Below are positions 17,034-26,548 of a stretch of DNA of 64,000 bases, piece by piece. Source of the DNA: Tropicibacter sp. Alg240-R139 (lineage in GTDB: Bacteria; Pseudomonadota; Alphaproteobacteria; Rhodobacterales; Rhodobacteraceae). Position 1 is the first letter of the stretch. Each line of letters starts with the position of its first letter. The stretch spans positions 357,218 to 421,217 of the forward strand of contig NZ_UNRA01000002.1 of the NCBI RefSeq assembly GCF_900537075.1. The letters are read 5' to 3'. The notes under the pieces were generated by a model. That model did no database searches. It worked only from the letters and a program-made list of their open reading frames with translations, and was not told the DNA's origin. A program made the translations under genes and the position numbers.

Positions 17034-18536
17034 ATGACCCACACCGATATTCTGACCGCTGCTGGATTGACCGGAACTGAGCTGACCGGCGGCACACTTG
17101 CCGTTACCACACCGATTGATGGCAGGGAAATCGCTTGCCTCAGCATGCACAGCGTCGCAGATGCCGAGGCACAAATCGTTGCGGCCAATGACGCGTTCAA
17201 GGCCTGGCGCAGCGTACCCGGGCCCCGGCGCGGAGAGCTGGTGCGCCTGCTGGGCAATGAGCTGCGCGCGCAGAAAGAAGCATTGGGCCGTCTGGTGACG
17301 CTAGAATGCGGCAAGATCTATCAGGAAGGTCTTGGCGAAGTGCAAGAGATGATCGACATCTGCGACTTTGCCGTTGGCCTGTCGCGGCAGCTCTATGGTC
17401 TGACCATCGCGTCCGAGCGCCCGGGGCATACTATGCGTGAAACCTGGCATCCGATGGGCGTTTGCGGGGTGATCACGGCCTTTAACTTCCCGGTTGCGCC
17501 TTGGTGTTGGAACGCGGCCCTGGCGTTGGTTTGCGGCGATCCCGTGATTTGGAAGCCATCGGAAAAGACGCCCTTGACCGCGTTGGCGGTGCAAAAAATC
17601 TGCGATAAAGTAATGGCTGAGTTCGGCGCGGACGCTCCAACGGGGCTTATTCAGACCTTGATCGGAGAACGGGATCTGGGACAGGCACTGACGGCTTCGA
17701 AAGATGTCGCGATTGTTTCGGCCACCGGTTCGGTCCCTATGGGACGGGCCGTGGCAGGGGATGTGGCGGCACGTCTGGGGCGGTCGATCCTGGAGTTGGG
17801 TGGCAACAACGCGATGATCGTTGCGCCCTCTGCTGATCTGGAGATGGCGCTGCGCGCGATTGTGTTTTCCGCAGTAGGCACTGCTGGGCAGCGGTGTACG
17901 ACGTTGCGCCGCTTGATCGTACACGAGGATGTCTATGATCAACTGATCCCGCGTCTCAAGGCCGCTTATGACACGCTGCCGATTGGTGACCCGCTGGATG
18001 AGGCCACACTTGTCGGTCCCCTGATTGACACGGGTGCCCTGACCGCAATGAAGGATGCTCTGGAACAGGCGCGTTCTGAGGGTGGCAGGGTGCACGGAGG
18101 CGGTCATGTCCTGACCAATACCTTTGCGGATGCCGCCTATGTTGCCCCTGCGATTGTCGAGATGCCCGCGCAATCCGCGATCATGCATCACGAGACCTTT
18201 GCGCCGATCCTTTATGTCGTGAAGTACAGCGACCTTGATCAGGCCATCGCGATGCAGAACGCCGTGCCGCAGGGCCTGTCGAGCTGTATTTTCTCGACCG
18301 ACGTGCGCGAGACCGAGACGTTCCTGTCCGCCGTCGGCAGCGACTGCGGCATTGCCAACGTCAACATCGGCCCATCGGGGGCCGAGATCGGCGGCGCATT
18401 TGGTGGCGAGAAAGAAACCGGGGGCGGGCGCGAGAGTGGATCGGACGCCTGGAAAGGGTATATGCGTCGACAGACAAACACCGTGAACTACTCACGCGAG
18501 CTGCCTCTAGCGCAAGGGATAAAATTTGACATCTGA
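17034..18536 (+). CDS. ALDH7-type aldehyde dehydrogenase (aminoadipate semialdehyde/P6C dehydrogenase-like)
   Basis: A 500-residue NAD-dependent aldehyde dehydrogenase. Features are FNFPVAPWCWNAALALVCGD and KPSEKTPLTALA (cofactor site), ELGGNNAMIV (general-base glutamate) and GTAGQRCTTLRRL (catalytic cysteine near residue 289). The C-terminal segment with GGAFGGEKETGGGRESGSD is characteristic of ALDH7/antiquitin enzymes, including AmaB of Pseudomonas putida. AmaB oxidises 1-piperideine-6-carboxylate (2-aminoadipate semialdehyde) to 2-aminoadipate. The next gene encodes a pipecolate-oxidase-like flavoprotein, the same pair found in P. putida. SD GAGGAG precedes ATG 17034. The family assignment is strong and the substrate assignment is moderate. 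Confidence 0.85.
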   Translation: MTHTDILTAAGLTGTELTGGTLAVTTPIDGREIACLSMHSVADAEAQIVAANDAFKAWRSVPGPRRGELVRLLGNELRAQKEALGRLVTLECGKIYQEGLGEVQEMIDICDFAVGLSRQLYGLTIASERPGHTMRETWHPMGVCGVITAFNFPVAPWCWNAALALVCGDPVIWKPSEKTPLTALAVQKICDKVMAEFGADAPTGLIQTLIGERDLGQALTASKDVAIVSATGSVPMGRAVAGDVAARLGRSILELGGNNAMIVAPSADLEMALRAIVFSAVGTAGQRCTTLRRLIVHEDVYDQLIPRLKAAYDTLPIGDPLDEATLVGPLIDTGALTAMKDALEQARSEGGRVHGGGHVLTNTFADAAYVAPAIVEMPAQSAIMHHETFAPILYVVKYSDLDQAIAMQNAVPQGLSSCIFSTDVRETETFLSAVGSDCGIANVNIGPSGAEIGGAFGGEKETGGGRESGSDAWKGYMRRQTNTVNYSRELPLAQGIKFDI

Positions 18537-19806
18537 CACTGCTCAAAACCTGTGGCACCAGACCTGCGCCGAGCAGATTGTGGCCCCCGTTCTGTCCGGT
18601 GATATGACAGCCGATCTGGTGGTGATCGGCGGCGGGTACACGGGATGTTCGGCGGCGCTGCATGCGGCGCAGATGGGGGCCTCGGTCTGTCTGCTTGAGG
18701 CAGAAGAGGTTGGGTATGGCGGCTCGGGTCGAAATGTCGGGTTGGCCAATGCCGGGCTGTGGCTACCGCCTGCGGACATCCGCAAACACCTGGGGGATGG
18801 GCCCGGTGATAGGCTGGTGAACCTGTTGGCCGATGCGCCGACGCTGGTGTTCGACCTGATCGCGCGTCACGGCATCGCGTGTGAGGCAGTGCAGAACGGC
18901 ACCCTGCATTGCGCCCATTCGGTGCGCGGGTTCAAGGATCTGCAAGTGCGACGCACACAACTCAAGACTGCAGGCGCGCCGGTCGTTCTGATGGATGCAG
19001 ACGAGACAGCAACGCGTACGGGCTCAGCGGCCTTTCACGGGGCGCTTTTTGATCCGCGAGCGGGCACGATCCAACCTTTGGGTTATGTGCGCGGCCTTGC
19101 GCGGGCTGCGATGCAGGCACAGGCGCAGGTTCATCAACACAGCCCCGCGCAACACATTGGGCATGATGGGGATGTATGGCATGTGGAGACATCTGGCGGC
19201 ACCGTGCGGGCCAGGGCGCTGATCCAAGCCACAAATGCCTATCACCGCGATCTGGCCCCCACGGCGCCCGAATACGTGCCGGTACACTATTTCCAGTTCG
19301 CAACTGACCCCTTGCCGGACGCAATGCTGGCAAGCATTCTACCTGGGGGTGAAGGATGCTGGGATACTGGGCTGATCATGACATCGTTTCGAATGGATCA
19401 GTCCGGGCGTCTGGTCATTGGCGCGATGGGAGGGTTGGAGCATTTCGCCAGCGACATTCACCGCGCGTGGATCAGGCGCAAGCTGGTCGCGCTGTACCCC
19501 GAGCTTGACGGGGTGCATCTGACCCAAGGCTGGCATGGGCGTATCGCCATGACCTCGGACCACATTCCCAAAATTTTGTCGATTGGCCCCAATGCCTTTG
19601 CTGCCCATGGGTTCTCGGGTCGTGGCATCGGGCCGGGAACGGTCTTTGGCAAAGGCATGGCTGAGGCGTTGTTAACAGGAAACGATATTAGCCTACCGGT
19701 CCCGGTGGTTGAGGCACATCGCGAGCGAATGACCGGTGCAAGACAAGTCTATTTCGAGGTCGGCGCGACCCTCACGCATTTGATCAAGGCCCGAGGGGGG
19801 CCTTGA
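18526..19806 (+). CDS. FAD-dependent oxidoreductase, L-pipecolate oxidase-like
   Basis: A 426-residue DAO-family flavoprotein. No ATG lies upstream of the FAD motif, so TTG 18526 (overlapping the ALDH stop) is taken. It gives SDTAQNLWHQTCAEQ, the WHxTC-type N-terminus of pipecolate and glutamylputrescine oxidases, before the Rossmann motif DLVVIGGGYTGCSAALHAAQ. An in-frame ATG at 18604 would leave no residues before the fold. The C-terminus has GFSGRGIGPGTVFGKGMAEAL, the second FAD contact. P. putida AmaA oxidises L-pipecolate to 1-piperideine-6-carboxylate, and by context this protein makes the substrate of the ALDH7 enzyme upstream. The last codons lie within a perfect terminator-like palindrome. 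Confidence 0.82.
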   Translation: MTSDTAQNLWHQTCAEQIVAPVLSGDMTADLVVIGGGYTGCSAALHAAQMGASVCLLEAEEVGYGGSGRNVGLANAGLWLPPADIRKHLGDGPGDRLVNLLADAPTLVFDLIARHGIACEAVQNGTLHCAHSVRGFKDLQVRRTQLKTAGAPVVLMDADETATRTGSAAFHGALFDPRAGTIQPLGYVRGLARAAMQAQAQVHQHSPAQHIGHDGDVWHVETSGGTVRARALIQATNAYHRDLAPTAPEYVPVHYFQFATDPLPDAMLASILPGGEGCWDTGLIMTSFRMDQSGRLVIGAMGGLEHFASDIHRAWIRRKLVALYPELDGVHLTQGWHGRIAMTSDHIPKILSIGPNAFAAHGFSGRGIGPGTVFGKGMAEALLTGNDISLPVPVVEAHRERMTGARQVYFEVGATLTHLIKARGGP

Positions 19807-19809
19807 TCA
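19781..19809. terminator. convergent terminator-like hairpin
   Basis: The sequence TGATCAAGGCCC at 19781-19792 pairs perfectly with GGGCCTTGATCA at 19798-19809 around a 5-nt loop. It spans the stop codon of the FAD oxidoreductase gene and lies between two convergent genes, so it could stop transcription from both sides. There is no long T-run, so its efficiency is uncertain. Confidence 0.6.
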
Positions 19810-19834
19810 TTCCCCTTTGCGCCACTTGGGACAC

Positions 19835-20539
19835 TTAGACGGAACGCGTGATGCCGCCGTCTACCCGGATGTTTTGGCCGGTGATGTACCCGCCGCCCTC
19901 TGACGCCAGCATGGCCACAACTGAGGCGATCTCGTCATAGCTGCGTCCGTAGCGGCCCATGGGGATGCGTGACCGGAAATCCTCTTTCTCGGGCAGGCTG
20001 TCGATGAAACCGGGCAAGACATTGTTCATGCGGATGTTTTCGGCAGCGTACTTGTCCGAATACAGCTTTGAAAATGCCGCTAACCCCGCGCGGAATACAC
20101 CCGAAGTCGGAAACACCGGATCGGGTTCAAAGGCCGCAAAGGTCGAAATATTGATGATCGACCCGCCACCTTGGGCCTGCATGATGGGGGTCACAAGGCG
20201 GGTTGGGCGCACAGCGTTCAAGAAATAGACGTCCATGCCTGTGTGCCAATCCTCGTCCGTGAGGTCCAGCACGGCAGCCCGAGGTCCGTGGCCAGCGGAA
20301 TTCACCAGCACATCTACGCGCCCCCAATGTGACATGGCTGCATCGACGAGCTTTTGCAGATCGTCGGTGGATTGGTTCGACCCAGTGACGCCAACGCCGC
20401 CCAACTCGGCGGCCAGAGCCTCTCCTTTGCCGGAGGACGACAAGATGCCAACCTTAAATCCATCCGCCGCCAATCGCCGCGCGCTGTCGGCGCCCATGCC
20501 GCTGCCCCCGGCCGTAATCAGTGCTACTTTGTCCGCCAT
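19835..20539 (-). CDS. SDR family NAD(P)-dependent oxidoreductase
   Basis: A 234-residue classical short-chain dehydrogenase. The cofactor motif is ALITAGGSGMGADSARRLA (TGxxxGxG variant with an alanine). NSAGHGP corresponds to the NNAG strand, INISTFAAFEP carries the catalytic serine, and the usual YxxxK tyrosine region is altered: the segment reads SGVFRAGLAAFSKLYSDKYA, with phenylalanine where tyrosine is expected. The C-terminal VVAMLASEGGGYITGQNIRVDGG is standard. The replacement could mean altered or lost oxidoreductase activity. It is divergent from a LysR gene 103 nt away that probably regulates it. The substrate is unknown. Confidence 0.88.
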   Translation of the reverse strand: MADKVALITAGGSGMGADSARRLAADGFKVGILSSSGKGEALAAELGGVGVTGSNQSTDDLQKLVDAAMSHWGRVDVLVNSAGHGPRAAVLDLTDEDWHTGMDVYFLNAVRPTRLVTPIMQAQGGGSIINISTFAAFEPDPVFPTSGVFRAGLAAFSKLYSDKYAAENIRMNNVLPGFIDSLPEKEDFRSRIPMGRYGRSYDEIASVVAMLASEGGGYITGQNIRVDGGITRSV

Positions 20540-20642
20540 TTGAACTCTCCTTGATCTGTTGGTTTCAATGATGAGCGTCGACGCAGGAATTGACCAATGA
20601 GTTTACCTGACCTAATGCTGTAGAAATTCTATTGGATGCTGT

Positions 20643-21503
20643 ATGTCTCGACTGCCCCCCTTGAACGCGTTACGCGCCTTTGATGCTGCCGGTCGGCATC
20701 TAAATTTTCGCTTGGCAGCCGAGGAGTTGGGCGTGACCCAAGGAGCAGTTGCACAACAGGTGCGCGGGCTTGAGGCGAGGCTTGGGGTGCAGCTTTTCGA
20801 TAGGGTCGCGCGCGGGTTGGAACTGACCCGAACGGGGCGGGTCTATCTTGCTCCGGTCAACCGTGCCTTTGCACTTCTGGAAGAGGCGACCGAAGGCGTC
20901 GGTGCCCAGTCGCGGACCCTGACCATCAGTGTGACGCCGTCCTTTGCCTCGAAATGGTTGGTATCGCGCTTGGGTCGACTAACAGAATTGCACCCCGATC
21001 TGGATGTGCGTGTGGATGCACGTCCAGGGCTCTCCAATTTTCAAAGCGACGGAATAGATATTGCCGTTCGACAGGGGACGCCGCCCTTTGGCCCCGGCCT
21101 TGTGGCCGAGCCACTGTTCGCAGCCTCCTTCATTGCTGTGTGTAGTCCGTCCTTAAGCGATTTGGCCGTGCCAGAGGATCTGAAAAGACACACGTTGCTG
21201 CACGACAGCCACGGGCTTTGGCCGCTTTACCTAGAGCAGCTTGGTCTTAGTCCTGGACCAAGGGCGATCAGCTTCAACCAAACGAGCCTGGCCATTGATG
21301 CCGCGGTCGCAGGGCAAGGAGTGGCTCTGGCGGATGCGCCGCTTGTTGCGGATGAGATTGAACGCGGACGGTTGCGGCAAGTGTTCGAGGCCGGGTTGAG
21401 CGCGGACCTCGGTTTTTACATCGTTGCCCCGCGCCGTCCGCGTGTTCCTGAGCCTGTAAAGCTCATGAGGGAATGGCTGTTGAGCGAGGCGGTGAGACGG
21501 TGA
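20643..21503 (+). CDS. LysR family transcriptional regulator (GcvA-like)
   Basis: A 286-residue LysR protein of the GcvA subgroup. MSRLPPLNALRAFDAAGRHL leads into the helix-turn-helix with LGVTQGAVAQQVRGLEARLG (residues about 28-47). The effector-binding domain spans about 90-286. It is transcribed divergently from the SDR gene with a 103-nt shared promoter, so control of that gene is the simplest reading. It ends just before a three-hairpin element and the convergent protocatechuate operon. A role as PcaQ-like regulator of that operon is less likely because the genes converge there. Confidence 0.88.
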   Translation: MSRLPPLNALRAFDAAGRHLNFRLAAEELGVTQGAVAQQVRGLEARLGVQLFDRVARGLELTRTGRVYLAPVNRAFALLEEATEGVGAQSRTLTISVTPSFASKWLVSRLGRLTELHPDLDVRVDARPGLSNFQSDGIDIAVRQGTPPFGPGLVAEPLFAASFIAVCSPSLSDLAVPEDLKRHTLLHDSHGLWPLYLEQLGLSPGPRAISFNQTSLAIDAAVAGQGVALADAPLVADEIERGRLRQVFEAGLSADLGFYIVAPRRPRVPEPVKLMREWLLSEAVRR

Positions 21504-21539
21504 TCGTGAAGTTCGGAGGAGCTCCCGCCCGTCGTCGAT

Positions 21540-21620
21540 GTTTCTGGCGAAACACCTCCTCCCGTTGGGCCGGGCGCCGGGCTTTGCCCGGCGCCCGGCC
21601 CAAAGCCGCTAGCGGTGCTG
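21540..21620. repeat. three-hairpin palindromic element, copy 3
   Basis: It sits between convergent genes, about 37 nt after the LysR stop. Stem a is GTTTC-tggc-GAAAC (21540-21553). The linker ACCTCCTCCCGTTGGGCC is shared with the other copies. Stem b is a perfect 16-bp stem 21567-21582/21586-21601 with loop TTT. The third stem found in copies 1 and 2 is replaced by a short CCGCTAGCGG palindrome (21606-21615). Shared linkers with a different but still fully paired stem b identify it as the same family. Confidence 0.72.
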
Positions 21621-21678
21621 ACGCAGTCAGGATCGCTCGGGTGCGGGAGAACCCCGAGTGCTAATACAGTGGGGCGTT

Positions 21679-22509
21679 TCAGGTTGCTCGCAACCCCAGG
21701 ATTTCGCGTGCTTGCGCCGAGGTGGCCACGGGGCGTTCGTATTTTTCGCATAGGTCTGCCGCACGCGCGATCAATGCAGCGTTGGATGGTGCCAGGGTCT
21801 GTCTGTCTTGCCTCACGTTGTCTTCAAGTCCCGCTCGCGTGTGTCCGCCTGCCGCAATGGCCCATTCGTTCACAACGATCTGGTTGGGCCCGATACCGGC
21901 GGCGCACCATTCGGCCTGCGGCGCGCGTTCCTGCATTATCTTGACGTAGAAATCAAACACCTCGCGGTCAGCAAACATAGCATTTTTCACGCCCATCACG
22001 AACTGCACGTAAAGCTTACCGAAGAGCCGCCCCTGTTCGCCCATGCGGATGGCGTGCAGGATGTGGCTCAGGTCAAAGGCTTCGATCTCGGGAGTGATTT
22101 CGTATTTGATCATCTCGGACGACAGCCAGTCGATCAGGTCCGGTGCGTTTTCATAGACCCGCGTCGGGAAATTGTTCGATCCTACCGAGAGAGAGGCCAT
22201 GTCGGGGCGCAAAGACAGCATGCCACCACGATCCTTGCCTGCACCCGACCTTCCCCCGGTCGAAAACTGGATGATTACGCCAGGGCAGTGTTTCTCCAGC
22301 CCTTCTTTCAGGCGTGCAAACCGTTCTGGGTCGGAGCTGGGCGATTCATCGTCGTTGCGCACATGGGCGTGGATGATTGACGCGCCGGCCTCGACCGCTG
22401 CATGGCTGCTTTCAACCTGTTCGTTGACTGTGGTCGGCACTGCCGGATTGTCAGCCTTGGTGGGCACCGATCCGGTGATGGCACAGCAAAGAATGCACGG
22501 TTTGGTCAT
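21679..22509 (-). CDS. beta-keto acid cleavage enzyme (BKACE, DUF849)
   Basis: A 276-residue BKACE-family TIM barrel. ATG 22509 gives MTKPCILCCAITGSVPTKAD; an upstream in-frame extension to 22617 overlaps pcaG and is unlikely. The zinc-binding HxH lies in GASIIHAHVRNDDESPSSD, and QFSTGGRSGAG and SVGSNNFP follow. Characterised BKACEs condense a beta-keto acid with acetyl-CoA to give acetoacetate and a new acyl-CoA. It is the last gene of the dioxygenase-pcaC-pcaH-pcaG operon, 16 nt after pcaG. Protocatechuate degradation yields beta-ketoadipate, so an attractive inference is that it cleaves that compound to succinyl-CoA plus acetoacetate, bypassing PcaIJ/PcaF. 3-Dehydrocarnitine cleavage is an alternative. 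Confidence 0.88.
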   Translation of the reverse strand: MTKPCILCCAITGSVPTKADNPAVPTTVNEQVESSHAAVEAGASIIHAHVRNDDESPSSDPERFARLKEGLEKHCPGVIIQFSTGGRSGAGKDRGGMLSLRPDMASLSVGSNNFPTRVYENAPDLIDWLSSEMIKYEITPEIEAFDLSHILHAIRMGEQGRLFGKLYVQFVMGVKNAMFADREVFDFYVKIMQERAPQAEWCAAGIGPNQIVVNEWAIAAGGHTRAGLEDNVRQDRQTLAPSNAALIARAADLCEKYERPVATSAQAREILGLRAT

Positions 22510-22525
22510 CGGTAAACCTCGGGTT

Positions 22526-23145
22526 TCAGATGTCAAAGAATACGGTTTCATCCTCGCCCTGGATGCGAATGTCAAAGCGATAGACAGGCTTGCCGTCCCG
22601 CATTGAACGGGCCGCAATCAGGGTCTGGCGGCGGTGCTCCCATTCGATGGTGGTGATCACCGGATCGGAAGCGTTGGCAATCTCTTCGTCTTCGAAATAG
22701 ACCCGCGTGTTGAGGCCTAGGTTGATGCCGCGCGCCACGATCCAAAGATTGATATGGGGCGCTTGGATGATGCCGTGGCGACCGGGCACGGGCCCGGGTT
22801 TGATTGTGTCGAAGCCCCATTTACCTGTCTCAAAGTCGGTGATCACGCGACCCCAGCCGCGAAACCCTTCTTCCACCTTGCCGGGGTGTTCGGGGTGGGC
22901 GTGGATGCCGTCAGCGTTGGCTTGCCACACCTCTAGCAGAACGTCTTTGATCGGCGCGCCAGTGCCGTCGATCACGACACCCTCGACCCGGATGCGTTCA
23001 CCTCGGGCATTGGGGCCCGCGATGTCGCGGCCCAGTTCCTGACTGTAGATTTCAAAGCCCGCGTCTCCGGGGGACAGGCCTATGTGGACATAGGGCCCCG
23101 CCGTTTGGGATGGGGTTTCCTTGAGGTAGTCGAGTTTCTGCGCCA

Positions 23146-23146
<1 letters not shown>
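22526..23146 (-). CDS. pcaG: protocatechuate 3,4-dioxygenase, alpha subunit
   Basis: A 206-residue intradiol dioxygenase subunit starting at ATG 23146, overlapping the pcaH stop by one base. The start LKETPSQTAGPYVHIGL and the beta-sandwich core GAPIKDVLLEVWQANADGIH and APHINLWIVARGINLG are typical of PcaG. As in other alpha subunits, the iron ligand set is incomplete, because the active-site iron sits in PcaH. Together they open the protocatechuate ring between the hydroxyls to 3-carboxy-cis,cis-muconate. It lies in an operon with pcaC, pcaH and a BKACE gene. Confidence 0.95.
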
Positions 23147-24244
<1,098 letters not shown>

Positions 24245-24248
<4 letters not shown>

Positions 24249-25069
24249 GTGGCAACCCCGCCCAGAACTTGCCCCTCGACCGTGATGCGATGCATCAGGC
24301 GACGTGACCCCTGATAGTCAGCCACCGCATAGTGCTGCACCAACCGGTTGTCCCAGATCGCTACGCTTCCGGGTTCCCACCGAAAGCGACAGGCAAAGGC
24401 GGGTTGGGTGCAGTAGTCATACAGATAGTCGAGCAGAGGTTGCGATTCTGCGCGGCTCCAGCCTTCGAAATGAGTGGTGAAATCGCCATTCACGTACAGC
24501 GCCTTTTGCCCCGTTTGCGGGTGGCGGATCACTGCCGGGTGCAGCACAGGTTGCGAGACGCCCTCATCCGAAAGGCGTTCGTCCTGAATGCCTTCGCTGA
24601 AGGACGCATCCGAATGCCAGGCGTTCAGCCTCTCAAGCGTGGTCTTCAGCCCGTCGGACAGATGCTCATAGGCCGCCGTTTGCGAGGCAAACAGCGTGTC
24701 GCCACCAAAGGGCGGCAGTTCCCGAGCAACAAGAACCGAGCACATGGCCGGTGCAGGATCATAGGAATGATCGGTGTGCCAAGTGCCGCCGATGACCTGC
24801 GAGTGATGGGCCTCGGTTCGCACTTCGGCGATTTGGGGGTGCGCGGTAACCGGAGTGAAAAAGCGGTTCACGTCGATGGTACCGAACCGCTCGGCCAAGG
24901 CGATGTGCCCGTCGTGTGACAAATCCTGATCGCGAAAGAACACCACGCCATGCGCAAAAAGCGCATCCCGTACAGTGGCGAATCCAGCGTCGTCCAGTTC
25001 GTTCAGTGACAGGCCTTCGATCTCGGCACCTACGTGACCCGCGACCGGCCGAACAGAATTTTTGGTCAT
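24245..25069 (-). CDS. TauD/TfdA family 2-oxoglutarate-dependent dioxygenase
   Basis: A 274-residue Fe(II)/2-oxoglutarate dioxygenase. The iron triad is seen as GGTWHTDHSYDPAPAM (HxD near residues 98-100) and the distal histidine in QGSRRLMHRITVEGQ, where the arginine also fits 2-oxoglutarate binding. TauD releases sulfite from taurine; TfdA cleaves 2,4-D ether. SD GGGAGGAA precedes ATG 25069. It is the first gene of the pcaC-pcaH-pcaG-BKACE operon, overlapping pcaC by 4 nt, so it probably unmasks an aromatic precursor of protocatechuate (an aryl ether, sulfonate or similar). This role is inferred from position only. Confidence 0.9.
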
Positions 25070-25175
25070 TTCGATTCCTCCCCGTTCCGACTGTTCCCGA
25101 ATTCCGCTCGTGGGTCGAGTCGGTCGGTGTCTGAGCGAACAATCAAACAGAACAATTTGCTGCTATCGCAATTTC

Positions 25176-26063
25176 CTATTGGACGGGAAGCCGCTCAGAG
25201 CCCTGTTCCAACCAGTTGCGATCTTCTCGCGTCAGTTTTTCACTCATCAGGGCGTCATAGGCCGCCCATTCGTCGTCTGTCAGTTTGCCATGCCATTTAC
25301 CGCTTGTGCCGCTGTGAAAAAAACCTGAGTCCGATTTGAAGAATCCCTTTCCACCAGACGGTGCATAGCGTTCTGCATTACTCTTCATGTTGTCAAAAGT
25401 CGCTGCTTGAACCAATTGCGCCATCAGGGCATCGGAATGCGTGATGTTCAGTAATCGGGACAGTTTGGAAAATGTTCCAGCCAAATCTCGGGTCATATCC
25501 GCGTAGTGGAACAGCGATACATTCGACTGGTCGGCCAGAGCTTTGGCCGCATTGTAGTGCTGCAGAATATGCGCAAGCGGCATCGCGTCGGCGTCAAACC
25601 CTTCGGCGCCACCGTCCAGGAAACGACGAAACGTGGTGCCGTCGATGTCCTCTTCTGGATACCAAGTGTCGAACCACGTGACCGGGAGGTTGCGCAAATG
25701 CTTACGGAAAGAGAAATGTGCATCAAGAGGGTGGCGAAACACGCAGATGTACTGCGCTTGATCATCAATAGGTAGACCGTCCATCGGGGTGTGACTTTTC
25801 ATGCTGCGGCGGTGGCGCATTGCCTCCAGCCGGTCAGCCACCTCTGGCATCTCGCGAATGCGGATGTCGACCCAGGGCATCTTGACGGACAACTCAGTTT
25901 TGACCTTGGGGTCCCCGGACAGCAGCAGAGCAACGATTGTCTGCATCCAGGTGGTTCCGCACTTGGGGGGTGTTACGATAAACACGTCGTCTGGCCGGAT
26001 GTTGACCATGTCCCACCGCCTGTTGTCGGTTAGGGGGCCAAGATAGAGCTTTCGGTTCGACAT
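25176..26063 (-). CDS. sulfotransferase family protein
   Basis: A 295-residue cytosolic-type sulfotransferase. ATG 26063 is favoured by AGAGGG upstream; an in-frame ATG at 26084 would add 7 residues. The PAPS 5'-phosphosulfate loop is FIVTPPKCGTTWMQTIV (about residues 30-46), the 3'-phosphate region ICVFRHPLDAHFSF (about 115-128), and a C-terminal GKGFFKSDSGFFHSGTSGKW lies near the RKGxxGDWK site of eukaryotic SULTs, though degenerate. It would sulfonate a small hydroxylated acceptor using PAPS. It lies between two aromatic-catabolism operons on the same strand, with 76-nt and ~106-nt gaps. The acceptor is unknown. Confidence 0.88.
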   Translation of the reverse strand: MSNRKLYLGPLTDNRRWDMVNIRPDDVFIVTPPKCGTTWMQTIVALLLSGDPKVKTELSVKMPWVDIRIREMPEVADRLEAMRHRRSMKSHTPMDGLPIDDQAQYICVFRHPLDAHFSFRKHLRNLPVTWFDTWYPEEDIDGTTFRRFLDGGAEGFDADAMPLAHILQHYNAAKALADQSNVSLFHYADMTRDLAGTFSKLSRLLNITHSDALMAQLVQAATFDNMKSNAERYAPSGGKGFFKSDSGFFHSGTSGKWHGKLTDDEWAAYDALMSEKLTREDRNWLEQGSERLPVQ

Positions 26064-26138
26064 GTTGATGTTTTCCCTCTGCAATTATCCTCAGAAGAGG
26101 AGATGCTTAGGAATAAAGCAACAGTATGGTCATGGTTT

Positions 26139-26534
26139 TCAATCAATCACCGCTGTCGCCTCAATCTCTAACAGGGCTTCATCTTCGACCAAGCCTGCCA
26201 CCACGACCATCGCCATAGCCGGGAAATGTCTGCCTAAAACCTTGCGATAAACCGCGCCGATTTCGGCTTGACGGGCGAGGTATTCCTTTTTGTCGGTCAC
26301 GTACCACGTCAGGCGGGTGATGTGTTCGGCGCGGCCCCCCGCTGCCTCGACCACGTCCATGATGTTGCGCAGGGTTTGCTCCATCTGGCCGATGAAATCA
26401 TGGGTTTCAAAAACTTGTTGTGCGTTCCAGCCGATCTGGCCACCGACATAAAGGTGCCCGTCCTTGCTGAGAACGCCGTTGGCATAGCCCTTGGCCGGGG
26501 CCCAGCCTTCGGGTTGAACGATTTGATGTGCCAT
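26139..26534 (-). CDS. RidA/YjgF family protein
   Basis: A 131-residue RidA-family protein beginning at ATG 26534 after a strong GGAGGTG site. Motifs are GHLYVGGQIGWNAQ, the central FIGQMEQTLRNIMDVVEAAG, and LVEDEALLEIEATAVID at the C-terminus. The canonical arginine (PxSxAR region) of enamine deaminases is not clearly present. RidA-like proteins accompany aerobic 2-aminobenzoyl-CoA gene clusters, where removal of an enamine/imine amino group from the dearomatised ring is required. It lies 14 nt after the CoA ligase gene, so it may deaminate the product of the monooxygenase/reductase. This role is inference. Confidence 0.88.
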   Translation of the reverse strand: MAHQIVQPEGWAPAKGYANGVLSKDGHLYVGGQIGWNAQQVFETHDFIGQMEQTLRNIMDVVEAAGGRAEHITRLTWYVTDKKEYLARQAEIGAVYRKVLGRHFPAMAMVVVAGLVEDEALLEIEATAVID

Positions 26535-26548
26535 TGGCGCACCTCCGC

